Below, one piece after another: positions 6,504 through 12,837 of a DNA stretch of 12,837 nucleotides. Every line of letters begins with the position of its first letter. The stretch's first letter is position 1. The DNA comes from an uncultured Eubacteriales bacterium (GTDB lineage Bacteria > Bacillota > Clostridia > Christensenellales > CAG-138): assembly GCA_900547135.1 (NCBI GenBank), contig URFJ01000048.1:1-12837 (forward strand), read 5' to 3'. The translations under genes and the position numbers were made by a program. Below the pieces are notes generated by a model that saw only the letters and a list, made by a program, of their open reading frames with translations, was not told the DNA's origin and did no database searches.

Positions 6504-6735
6504 GCTGCCTACACCGGTGTGGTCGATTACCGTGCCGAGAATAAATACGATAATACCTATCTTGGCAGATTCACCTACGATATGCTGATGAAGTTTGAGG
6601 GGCTATCCCGCGTATTGACTGTTGTTGCCCGCAGATATATGTGGAATGATTGCGATGGTAACCCGCAGATTGAGAAGGCAAGAAACGCGCTTTGTGCATG
6701 GTGCAGCATTCCGGGCACAAAAAAAGCCCTGCCCA
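6504..6735 (+). pseudogene. Fragment of an unidentified ORF at the start of the mobile segment
   Basis: In the frame running from about 6504 the sequence reads VVDYRAENKYDNTYLG, then FTYDMLMKFEGLSRVL, then RRYMWNDCDGNPQIEKARN. This is protein-like and different from the RHS protein. The next gene is in another frame, and the two frames cross near a run of seven As (6719-6725). It has no start codon of its own and is probably the truncated remains of a conjugative-element gene. I do not recognise the family. Confidence 0.35.
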
Positions 6736-7305
6736 ATGAGTGCGACGGATTACCGGGAGCTGCACGAGGAATTCCCGGAGCTGGTGGACGAAAACGGAGT
6801 CGGATGGCTCTATCGCCGTGTGCGCGCAATAGTTGATTTTGTTCGGAGCAATCCCGATAAGGTGATGAAGACCGCCGTGCAAAACTGTGAAACGCTGCAA
6901 AAGGGCTTTGACGCCGCATGGCGCAAAAAGGTCATGCAGTTTCAGGTGCCACTGTTCTCGATCAACACCAAAGGCGCATGGGTGCTGCGGTTTGACGATG
7001 TTTTGTCAGACGCGCTGGAACAGGGTAAGCTCCGAAACAACGAAATAGCCCTGTCGCCCGAGCAACAGCAAGCATTGTCCGCCGCCACGCCGAAGGGCGT
7101 GCCCGAAACAGTGCTGCCGACATTGGCACAGTATTATCTCGCGCACAAGCCGGAGGATTCCCAGTGGGTCGTGCTGCCGGTAACCAACTTCGACGCCTTC
7201 TTCGGAACGACCTCCTTCAGCCGGAAATGGCTCGCCAAGCTGCCGGAAAGTATTTTGACGCGTGAACAGGGCTATGGCGTATGCAGGCACCGGATGTTTG
7301 TATAG
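6736..7305 (+). CDS. Conserved hypothetical protein of conjugative-element type
   Basis: From the ATG at 6736 the protein is 189 aa and begins MSATDYRELHEEFPELVDEN. It contains GWLYRRVRAIVDFV, then QFQVPLFSINTKGAWVLRFD, then WVVLPVTNFDAFFG, and ends GYGVCRHRMFV. From memory it resembles a hypothetical protein carried by Tn1549-like and related conjugative elements of Clostridia, but I cannot name a domain and no function is established. The frame also runs upstream to a TTG at 6622, giving basic, less natural sequence, so 6736 is preferred. No good ribosome binding site precedes it, so it may depend on coupling to a lost upstream gene. It is GC-richer than the genes after 8729. Confidence 0.6.
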   Translation: MSATDYRELHEEFPELVDENGVGWLYRRVRAIVDFVRSNPDKVMKTAVQNCETLQKGFDAAWRKKVMQFQVPLFSINTKGAWVLRFDDVLSDALEQGKLRNNEIALSPEQQQALSAATPKGVPETVLPTLAQYYLAHKPEDSQWVVLPVTNFDAFFGTTSFSRKWLAKLPESILTREQGYGVCRHRMFV

Positions 7306-7353
7306 CAAACGGATTATTCGCTGTAAAAAATGTTAAATTTTCACCAATTATCG

Positions 7354-7382
7354 TTGCTATTTTTGATTATCTGTGCTATGCT
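7354..7382 (+). promoter_or_regulatory. Promoter of the AAA ATPase gene
   Basis: TTGCTA (7354-7359) and TATGCT (7377-7382) are spaced by exactly 17 bases, and the -10 is preceded by TGC, an extended -10 element. Transcription should start near 7389, leaving a 5' leader of about 24 bases before the ATG at 7413. The gene therefore has its own promoter and does not depend on the decayed genes upstream. Confidence 0.65.
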
Positions 7383-7412
7383 GTACTTGTGACATTATGT
7401 GGAGGTGCTTGT

Positions 7413-8732
7413 ATGTACCGAGTTGCCATCGAAAAACTCAACAAATGGAAAGAAAGCAAACGCCGAAAGCCGCTGATCATCGAGGGTGCACGTCAGGTCG
7501 GAAAGACCTGGCTGATGAAGGAATTCGGCAGCAAGGCGTATGCGAATACTGTATATATCAATTTTGACTCCAACTCCAGAATGGCGGAACTGTTCGCGTC
7601 AGACCTGAACACCGACCGCCTGATTATGGGGCTGGAGCTTTATGCCGGTCACAAGATCGAGCCGGACAATACGCTGCTGATTTTCGACGAGGTGCAGGAG
7701 GTGCCGCGAGCACTTTCCGCCCTCAAATACTTCTATGAAAACTCGCCGCAGTATCACATCATTTGCGCCGGATCGCTACTTGGCATTGCTTTGCACGGTG
7801 GCACTTCTTTTCCTGTGGGCAAGGTGGATTTTCTCAAACTCTATCCATTGTCCTTCAAGGAGTTTTTGATGGCGACCGGAAACGGACGTTTCTCGGAACT
7901 GCTGGATATGCGGGATTATGAAATGATCACCTCATTCAAGCAGACCTATATTGACGCGCTCAAGCACTACTATTTCGTCGGCGGAATGCCCGAGGTGGTG
8001 CAGAGCTTTGCGGACAACAAGGACTTTAACGAGGTGCGCGACATTCAAAAGCGCATCCTCGCCGCCTATGAGCAGGACTTTTCCAAGCACGCGCCATATG
8101 AGATCGTGCCGAAGATCCGCATGATCTGGAACAGCATTCCCTCTCAGCTTGCGAAGGAAAACAAGAAGTTCGTATACGGTCTTGTCCGCGAGGGCGGACG
8201 GGCGAAGGAATACGAGACTGCTATCATGTGGCTAACCGACTGCGGGCTTGTCCATAAGGTCAGCCGCGTGAATGCGGCAGGTATTCCGCTGAAAGCATAC
8301 GAGAATATGCGGGCGTTCAAGCTGTTTGTCGTCGATGTGGGCTTGCTCGGCTGCATGACCGGGCTGCGCCAGCGCACGCTGCTGGACGGCAACGACCTGT
8401 TCACCGGGTTCAAGGGCGCTCTCACTGAGCAATATGTCTGCCAGCAGTTCAAAACCATTGAAGATTTGGGCGTCTACTATTACACCAACGACCGCGGCTC
8501 CTGCGAGGTAGACTTTGTCATCGATACTGGCGAGCATATCATCCCGGTTGAAGTCAAGGCGGCGGTCAACCTCAAGGCGAAGAGCCTACGGGCGTATAAA
8601 GAGAAGTTTGAGCCGGAAATCTCCATTCGCACTTCCATGACGGACTACAAGAAGGAAGATTGGCTCGTGAATCTGCCGCTGTATGCGGTGGAAGAGATTA
8701 ATGGGCTGAATATTGGAGGAACAAGCAAATGA
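7413..8732 (+). CDS. AAA_14 / DUF4143 family ATPase
   Basis: The 439-aa protein has the architecture of the large AAA_14 plus DUF4143 family. The N-terminal ATPase has Walker A GARQVGKT (25-32), Walker B LLIFDEVQ (88-95, D92 E93) and the sensor-like AGSLLG (119-124). The C-terminal DUF4143 region (about 200-390) ends in GALTEQYV (335-342) and EVDFV...PVEVKA (365-383). The E/D/ExK arrangement resembles a PD-(D/E)XK nuclease fold, but activity is not proven for the family. The start is ATG 7413 behind TGGAGGTG; the frame's upstream extension is noncoding. The stop overlaps the start of the restriction-modification pseudogene by ATGA. The frame is intact among decayed neighbours. Such ATPases are common in accessory regions and their biological role is largely unknown. 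Confidence 0.9.
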   Translation: MYRVAIEKLNKWKESKRRKPLIIEGARQVGKTWLMKEFGSKAYANTVYINFDSNSRMAELFASDLNTDRLIMGLELYAGHKIEPDNTLLIFDEVQEVPRALSALKYFYENSPQYHIICAGSLLGIALHGGTSFPVGKVDFLKLYPLSFKEFLMATGNGRFSELLDMRDYEMITSFKQTYIDALKHYYFVGGMPEVVQSFADNKDFNEVRDIQKRILAAYEQDFSKHAPYEIVPKIRMIWNSIPSQLAKENKKFVYGLVREGGRAKEYETAIMWLTDCGLVHKVSRVNAAGIPLKAYENMRAFKLFVVDVGLLGCMTGLRQRTLLDGNDLFTGFKGALTEQYVCQQFKTIEDLGVYYYTNDRGSCEVDFVIDTGEHIIPVEVKAAVNLKAKSLRAYKEKFEPEISIRTSMTDYKKEDWLVNLPLYAVEEINGLNIGGTSK

Positions 8733-9585
8733 TTAGAGCAGATATGATTACAACTGTTGGTCGAGAGTACCTTACCAGCAATATTGAAAATGATGAATAC
8801 AGTTATCCAAAAGCTTTCTCTGCAGCATCGTTAACATTCATTCCTATTCGTAATAATGCAGGACGTGCTTTTGAAAAACTGGATATTCGCTTTGTCAAAG
8901 ACAATATCACGATTCTTATTGAGACAAAAACAAACTATACCAAGGCGGATGAGGAACAATTAATCCGCATATGTAGAATATGAAAAAGCACTTACCAGGA
9001 ATAAAACCATTGCTATTTTAGCCAATACCGCTAACGATAATGTAAAGGTATGGCGTGGTGTGGTTTCCGATAGTGACTTTGTGCCTAAAGAAACTGCTCT
9101 TCGTACAATGAATGAGTATGTTGATTTTTACACTTCTAAAATCAATGACAAAGAAAAAGTGATGCAGAACACTTATAAGCTTAATGAGATGCTGCATCGT
9201 CATAGTATTCCTGAAAAACTGCGAAGTCAGTTTGTTGGTACTTGTCTCCTTGCTTTGAAAAATGGGCTTGATTATTCTACGCCGTCACTCACTGCTGCGC
9301 AAATCAGAACGCGTATCAAAGAAGTACTGGAAGACCTTTTAAATTCTGATATAAATAAGGCCGAAAAACTTGCTTTACTTAACAGTCCTTGGTGATCAGT
9401 ATATCCGTCACTTGAACATTGCATCTTTTAGGGAAATCCTGAAAGATATTGAAGAAAACATACTACCGTTTATAAACGACAAAAGCACTTCTGGGCAGGA
9501 CTTATTAAACTTGTTCTTTGTAACTTTCAATAAATACGTTGGGAAATCAGATAAGAATCAGGCATTTACTCCTGACCATATTCAG
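8729..9585 (+). pseudogene. Truncated, frameshifted N6-adenine methylase with nuclease-like N-terminus
   Basis: The ATG at 8729 follows GGAGGAACAAGCAA and overlaps the ATPase stop. The N-terminal part carries a PD-(D/E)XK-like motif (D52, E65, K67 in LDIRFVKDN and ILIETKTNY). Near 8976 the frame shifts, continuing YVEYEKALTRNKTIAILAN. Near 9390 it shifts again to VLGDQYIRHLNIASF. Each shift equals one extra base. The last part, PFINDKSTSGQDLLNLFF followed by NKYVGKSDKNQAFTPDHI, matches the start of an N6-adenine DNA methylase domain in a one-chain restriction-modification enzyme (type IIG/I-like). The gene is cut off at TPDHI (about 9584), so the SAM-binding and NPPY catalytic motifs are missing. 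It cannot methylate DNA. It is much more AT-rich than the ATPase gene before it. Confidence 0.75.
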
Positions 9586-9612
9586 GAGGGTTTGACATGG
9601 CTTGCGAAATAA
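9586..9612 (+). other. Deletion junction carrying the helicase ribosome binding site
   Basis: Immediately after the methylase TPDHI codons comes CAGGAGGGTTTGACATGG, a near-perfect Shine-Dalgarno placed 6 bases before the helicase ATG (9597). The methylase frame runs on as QEGLTWLAK and stops at 9610-9612. Those residues do not fit the family, so they probably represent the tail of whatever gene once preceded the helicase. Confidence 0.55.
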
Positions 9613-11528
9613 CTTCTGACTATCTATTAACATCTGAACAACTAACTCATAATGTTAAAGTTTACGCTGGACCTGGGGCGGGGAAAACACATTTTCTTGT
9701 TGAAAATGTTAAGAGGATTGTTTCCGCCAACGAGTTGATTTCTAAGAGTAATTCTCGCAAGGTTTTATGTATTACATACACAAATGCGGCTGTTGAGGAA
9801 ATAACCAGAAGACTTGATAACTTCGCCGATTATGCTCAAGCATATACGATTCACGGCTATATTATCGAAAATATCATTAAGCCATTCCAGAGCGATCTAA
9901 TTTCTATAATGCAGTCTTATTTCAATATAACAGTCAATCCCAAAGGAGCAATATCCTCACAGATAGAGGGATTGGGTATTTTACATGGTATCAGTAAAGA
10001 TGATATCTATCAATTCATAAGGAAAACTAACACTGCTAAATTCAGCGATGCTGAAATTAACTACAGTAAAAAGGTTATGGGGGAAATCGAAACCGATAAT
10101 GATGCTTTAATTGAAGCAACGAAACAAAGAAAAAAATATGAGCCTTCAATTAAGCATTCATCAAAAATCAGCGATGGACACTTTTCCATAATAAAGCAGT
10201 ATATATGGTCTGTTGTTCGTAAACTTACTCACAATGAGATTCTATATTTTGGTTTCAGAATATTGCAGGAGAATCCAACGGCCTTGTATGCAATAAGAGT
10301 TAAATTTCCTTTCATCTTTGTTGATGAATTTCAAGATACAAACCCCTTGCAGACCCTTTTGATAAAATTGGTTGGAGAAAAGTCTACACATATATGCATC
10401 GTGGGGGATATAGCACAATCCATATATAGCTTTCAAGGTGCGCGACCAGACGATTTTAAGAATTTCGAAATTGATTTAAGCTTTACTACTGATATGTCAA
10501 TTCCAGGAAATAGAAGGTCACGAATAACATCGTAAATTTTTGTAATTTTTTGCGTCAGTCTGACACAACAGTTGTACAAAGCAGTATTAGAAAATACAAA
10601 TCAGAAGATGAACGTTAGCAAAGTGAATCTAATAAGATTCATTTTCTCGTTTGAAAATCTTCTAAAATTACAGAAACGATTGATGAAGTCATGACAAGCG
10701 GCGGGGTGGTTCTAACAAGGACATGGGCCGCAGCTTTTAACTATATTAAAGATATTACCTAAGAACAGGCAAAGCTCTTAAAGTCAATTTATGACAGTTA
10801 CTACAACACGCCTATTCAACTCAGAGATGAAATAGCTGAGTCCAGCAATGTTACATGGGTTAAGGCGTTTCGCTTCATCTTTACCTTATGGGAGAGTTAT
10901 CTAAAAGGATCATTCATTGATATGATATCAACAATAAGACTCTATTCCGAAATAAACCCTAAAGCAATATGCCCCAAAATGATTTTTGAATTATATTCTT
11001 TGGCAAAAGCAATTTTTTCGTCTGTGAAGAATGATACTCCTACATGTAACATAATACAAAGTTTTAATGATGTATTGCAGAAAGAAGCCTATACTGATCT
11101 TAAGGGACTAATCCTACCTGATGAATTCAAAATACAAGTTTTTGATGAACAAGACAATGAAAAGCTTGTAGCCGCAGTTGGACAATTATACTGGGACACA
11201 TCGTACAAACTTTTCACAGAAGTGTTTTCTGCGAAAAGCCGATATATGACTGTACATCAGGCAAAAGGTCTTGAATGGAAGAAAGTAATTGTGAGCGTTA
11301 CTCCAACAAAAAAAGATGCTATAATCTTATCTGATATGTTTTCGGAACCGCGATTAACCGAAGAATGTTCTTAAATTTGTCAGAATAAACTATGTAGCCT
11401 GTAGTAGAGCGATAAATGAATTATATGTTCACATTGCATCCGACTGCTCACAAGATATAATTAGAAAAAGTCTTGAAGCCTATATTGCGAAGACCGGTCA
11501 AAGGATTGAATACGATATTTTAAGCTAA
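9597..11528 (+). pseudogene. UvrD/Rep-family (GajB-like) helicase, broken by five lesions
   Basis: About 640 codons of a superfamily 1A helicase. Visible are Walker A AGPGAGKT (24-31), motif Ia TYTNAAVEE (60-68), TIHG (84-87), motif II VDEFQDTNPLQ (242-252) and motif III GDIAQSIYSFQGA (270-282). Further on come the motif V-like TVHQAKGLEW and the motif VI-like RINYVACSRAINELYV. The layout, with a TIHGYIIENIIKPF segment after motif Ia, recalls GajB of the Gabija anti-phage system, but no GajA nuclease is present. Lesions: a one-base frameshift near 10515 (then NIVNFCNFLRQSDTTVV); stops TAG 10616, TGA 10652 and TAA 10760 in the same continuing frame; and a frameshift near 11365, after which the last 50 or so codons end with TAA at 11526. 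The three stops show true decay. The motifs after III are separated from the ATPase core, so it is inactive. Confidence 0.85.
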
Positions 11529-11534
11529 TTTTCA

Positions 11535-11582
11535 AGCCAAAAGCCGAAAACGGAGCAGATAATATCCGCCCCATTTTTGGCT
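11535..11582. terminator. Inverted repeat after the helicase pseudogene
   Basis: AGCCAAAA (11535-11542) pairs perfectly with TTTTGGCT (11575-11582), enclosing a GC-rich loop with a further CGGA...TCCG pairing. It starts 7 bases after the helicase stop and lies between convergent helicase and tnpV. It is a plausible terminator for either strand, the TTTTT of the right arm lying within the stem. Confidence 0.4.
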
Positions 11583-11595
11583 ATTAGGGAATAGT

Positions 11596-11970
11596 TTATG
11601 CAAATAAGAATTCAGCATTTACCACATCCCGTGTTCTTTCCTTGACGTTATTCATCTTCCCAACCCATTCCATTTGATTCTCCGCCTTGAGCTGTTCGGT
11701 GATGCCCTCTTCTGCCGCAATCCGTTTTACCAACCGAGAAAACATCTCCTGCGCCTGTGCGTCGATCTCCGCAAGATGGCCGTTCAGTTTTCCGCTTGTC
11801 AGCAGTTCGGCATACACCTCTTTGCGATGCTCCTTCAAATACCGCTTGCGCCGCTGTCCCCAAACACAAATGGGCTTACCTTCTTCTTCGGATAGCATCA
11901 GGTCGGGAATGAGAAAATCACCCTCCTGATGGTATGTACCCCCCAACTGTTTAAATAAGGATTCTTTCAT
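11596..11970 (-). CDS. tnpV: Transposon-encoded protein TnpV
   Basis: The 124-aa protein matches the TnpV family known from Tn4451-like mobilisable transposons of Clostridia. Recognisable parts are LFKQLGGTYHQEGDFLIPDL near the N-terminus, VWGQRRKRYLKEHR, LLTSGKLNGHLAEIDAQAQE, MFSRLVKRIA and a C-terminal VVNAEFLFA. The length is typical and the frame is intact. The ATG at 11970-11968 follows an excellent AAAGGAGGA, 8 bases upstream. The role of TnpV in transposition is not established. No TnpX-type serine recombinase or other transposase is in the window, so it is an orphan marker of a mobile element. It converges on the helicase pseudogene. Confidence 0.9.
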   Translation of the reverse strand: MKESLFKQLGGTYHQEGDFLIPDLMLSEEEGKPICVWGQRRKRYLKEHRKEVYAELLTSGKLNGHLAEIDAQAQEMFSRLVKRIAAEEGITEQLKAENQMEWVGKMNNVKERTRDVVNAEFLFA

Positions 11971-12019
11971 GGAATCTGTCCTCCTTTGCTTTATGTATCT
12001 TCATGGTAGCAGAGAACGA

Positions 12020-12150
12020 ATTGAAATGCCAATGTGCCGATTTCGGGCAACAGAAAAGCTGCCCCGGTTATAAACCGAAGCGGCAATCTTTGCTATCAGA
12101 GCGAACACTTTACGGCGAAACCGCCGGCAAAAAAGAGGTGTTCGTCCAAT
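12020..12150. repeat. Structured noncoding region upstream of tnpV
   Basis: Several nested inverted repeats lie here. CGAACAC (12102-12108) pairs with GTGTTCG (12138-12144), enclosing CGGCG-AAAC-CGCCG (12113-12126). Upstream, GGGCA(A)CAG pairs imperfectly with GCTGCCC around 12047-12066, and CGGTT-ATA-AACCG lies near 12065-12077. On the minus strand this forms the tnpV leader. It may be a transposon end, recombinase site or regulatory RNA; I cannot tell which. Confidence 0.4.
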
Positions 12151-12157
12151 ACCTGTT

Positions 12158-12185
12158 TGGTGGAGGCGAGGGGAGTTGAACCCCT
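12158..12185 (-). other. 3'-end fragment of a tmRNA or tRNA (probable attachment site)
   Basis: Read on the minus strand this has a complete T-arm (AGGGG stem, loop TTCAACT, CCCCT), then acceptor arm CGCCTCC, discriminator A and CCA. No matching 5' acceptor or tRNA body follows upstream (12186 onward), so this is only the 3' end. An acceptor ending CGCCTCCACCA would pair with GGAGGCG, or with GGGGGCG through a G-U, the usual start of tmRNA (ssrA). A tRNA source is not excluded. Tyrosine-recombinase elements leave just such a copy at one end after integrating into a tRNA or tmRNA gene. No second copy is in the window. Confidence 0.65.
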
Positions 12186-12440
12186 TTAACCCTAAATGTT
12201 CAAAATGTTGATTTAATGCCTAATTCGTATTTTCTCTTGTGTTATAAGGGTCTTGCGGTTATTTGCTTCCGGACGATATTCCAATTTTGTGGAAAAAGTA
12301 AGGCCGTTTTGGAGCGGTATGCAACACGAAATGCAACACGAACGCTCGAATGCGCGGCTGTATTTATATGCAATGAAACCGCGCAAGTAATAATTGACCA
12401 TTAACGCTCTTAGCACCTAAAAATCGACAAAATATTATGT
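12186..12440. other. Noncoding stretch between attachment-site remnant and RHS gene
   Basis: Apart from the tandem repeat I see no gene. Short ORFs on both strands (around 12213-12416) are low-complexity, lack ribosome binding sites and look accidental. Near the remnant, AAATGTT occurs twice within 16 bases (about 12193-12208). Confidence 0.5.
12319..12342 (+). repeat. Tandem 12-bp repeat, possible integrase arm site
   Basis: ATGCAACACGAA occurs twice back to back (12319-12330 and 12331-12342), about 135 bases from the tRNA/tmRNA-like remnant. Short direct repeats at this distance from a core site are typical arm-type binding sites of tyrosine integrases. No integrase gene is present to test this. 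Confidence 0.45.
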
Positions 12441-12468
12441 TTGCTTATCTAGCGCCATAGTATATAAT
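12441..12468 (+). promoter_or_regulatory. Promoter of the RHS-like gene
   Basis: TTGCTT (12441-12446) and a perfect TATAAT (12463-12468) are 16 bases apart. The predicted start near 12475 leaves a leader of about 58 bases before the ATG. Confidence 0.5.
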
Positions 12469-12532
12469 ACTAAACGTAACCAATATGTATAGTCAGATTG
12501 GCAGTCAAATAGAATGTCCTCGGAGGTGAGAA

Positions 12533-12837
12533 ATGAAAAGAAGGGTTTTAAAGTTGATTTCTTTGCTGATGTGCCTTTTTATGCTTATAAGCGACCATGT
12601 CGGGGCTTTAGATTCAGGCAAAGAAGCGGGAAGCGGCAAGATCACGCGGGTTGAAGAGCTGGTTGGAGAACGCACCGCCAATTCAAAGACATATCTTATG
12701 TCCGACGGATCGTACGAGGCCGCCGTTTACGCGGCTGACGTCCATTATGTAAGCCAGGCCGGAGCATATGAGGATATTGACAACAGCATCGTTCCCTACG
12801 CCAAGAGTATTGACAATAACTCATACGCATACAAGAA
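12533..12837 (+). CDS. Secreted RHS/WapA-like repeat protein, N-terminal part
   Basis: The ATG at 12533 follows CGGAGGTGAG. The first 101 residues are visible and the gene runs off the window. A signal peptide is clear: MKRR, a hydrophobic core (about 5-19) and a likely cleavage near VGA-LDS (residues 23-27). The mature start contains RVEELVGERTANSKTYLMSD, then AAVYAADVHYVSQAGAYEDI and DNSIVPYAKS. This pattern (an 'ELxxxRTxxSKTY' stretch followed by 'VHY...YEDIDNS') is found at the N-terminus of Firmicute RHS/WapA-type wall proteins, which carry YD repeats and a C-terminal toxin. The RHS core fragment at 6088-6503 would come from the other end of such a gene. The repeat and toxin parts lie outside the window. 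Confidence 0.7.
   Translation, partial: MKRRVLKLISLLMCLFMLISDHVGALDSGKEAGSGKITRVEELVGERTANSKTYLMSDGSYEAAVYAADVHYVSQAGAYEDIDNSIVPYAKSIDNNSYAYK

Noticed and set aside
6420..6836. 138-codon ORF taken as one gene
   Set aside because: Its first part is the wrong frame of the RHS core and its last part is the wrong frame of the gene at 6736; only the middle (about 6504-6715) looks like coding remains.
8729..11528. A new multi-gene defence operon of several small proteins
   Set aside because: The separate short frames join into just two known-type proteins (restriction-modification enzyme and UvrD helicase) when frameshifts and stops are allowed, so they are pseudogenes.
12213..12416. 67-codon minus and 62-codon plus ORFs
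   Set aside because: They mirror each other across the tandem repeat, lack ribosome binding sites and resemble no protein.
12158..12530. Complete tmRNA or tRNA gene
   Set aside because: Only the T-arm and 3' acceptor are present; no 5' acceptor (GGAGGCG or GGGGGCG), D-arm or tmRNA tag region was found upstream on the minus strand.

Overview
The window looks like a low-to-mid GC Firmicute of the class Clostridia, probably a gut-type genome. This is inferred from strong AGGAGG-type ribosome binding sites, heavy ATA and AGG codon use, an SPL-family radical SAM protein, a TnpV protein of the Tn4451 type, and Firmicute-style RHS/YD-repeat surface proteins. No taxonomic marker gene is present, so this is an inference.

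Positions 1-5200 are an ordinary, intact chromosomal segment. A partial reading frame and a 46-residue lipoprotein are followed by rsgA on the minus strand. rsgA has an elaborate leader: a promoter with a 16-bp palindrome over its -35 box, an 18-codon Cys/Trp-rich ORF and a terminator-like hairpin just before the rsgA ribosome binding site. Divergent from rsgA is a membrane-anchored M48 metallopeptidase. Convergent to that is a radical SAM protein of the SPL family, and divergent from the latter is a small three-helix membrane protein. Positions 5195-5946 are AT-rich and mostly noncoding, with inverted repeats, a possible promoter and one doubtful minus-strand ORF.

Positions 5947-12190 are a decayed accessory island. 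It begins with an RHS C-terminal core fragment broken by two frameshifts. This stops abruptly near 6503 at a junction with DNA of conjugative-element type, containing an ORF fragment and a conserved cargo-like protein. An apparently intact AAA_14/DUF4143 ATPase with its own promoter follows. It overlaps by ATGA a broken restriction-modification gene: a PD-(D/E)XK-like motif and the N-terminal part of an N6-adenine methylase, cut off at the TPDHI motif. The cut end is joined directly to the ribosome binding site of a UvrD/GajB-like helicase, which is itself inactivated by two frameshifts and three in-frame stops. A complete tnpV on the minus strand and a 28-bp remnant of a tmRNA or tRNA 3' end (probable attachment site) close the island. 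A tandem 12-bp repeat nearby could be an integrase arm site.

The window ends with the start of an intact secreted RHS/WapA-like gene at 12533. The island is therefore flanked by an RHS 3' fragment on one side and an RHS 5' end on the other. The overall picture is a polymorphic-toxin locus that took in anti-phage defence genes on a mobile element, most of which have since been lost to mutation. The AAA ATPase and tnpV are the main open frames left. The most interesting new candidate is the rsgA leader.
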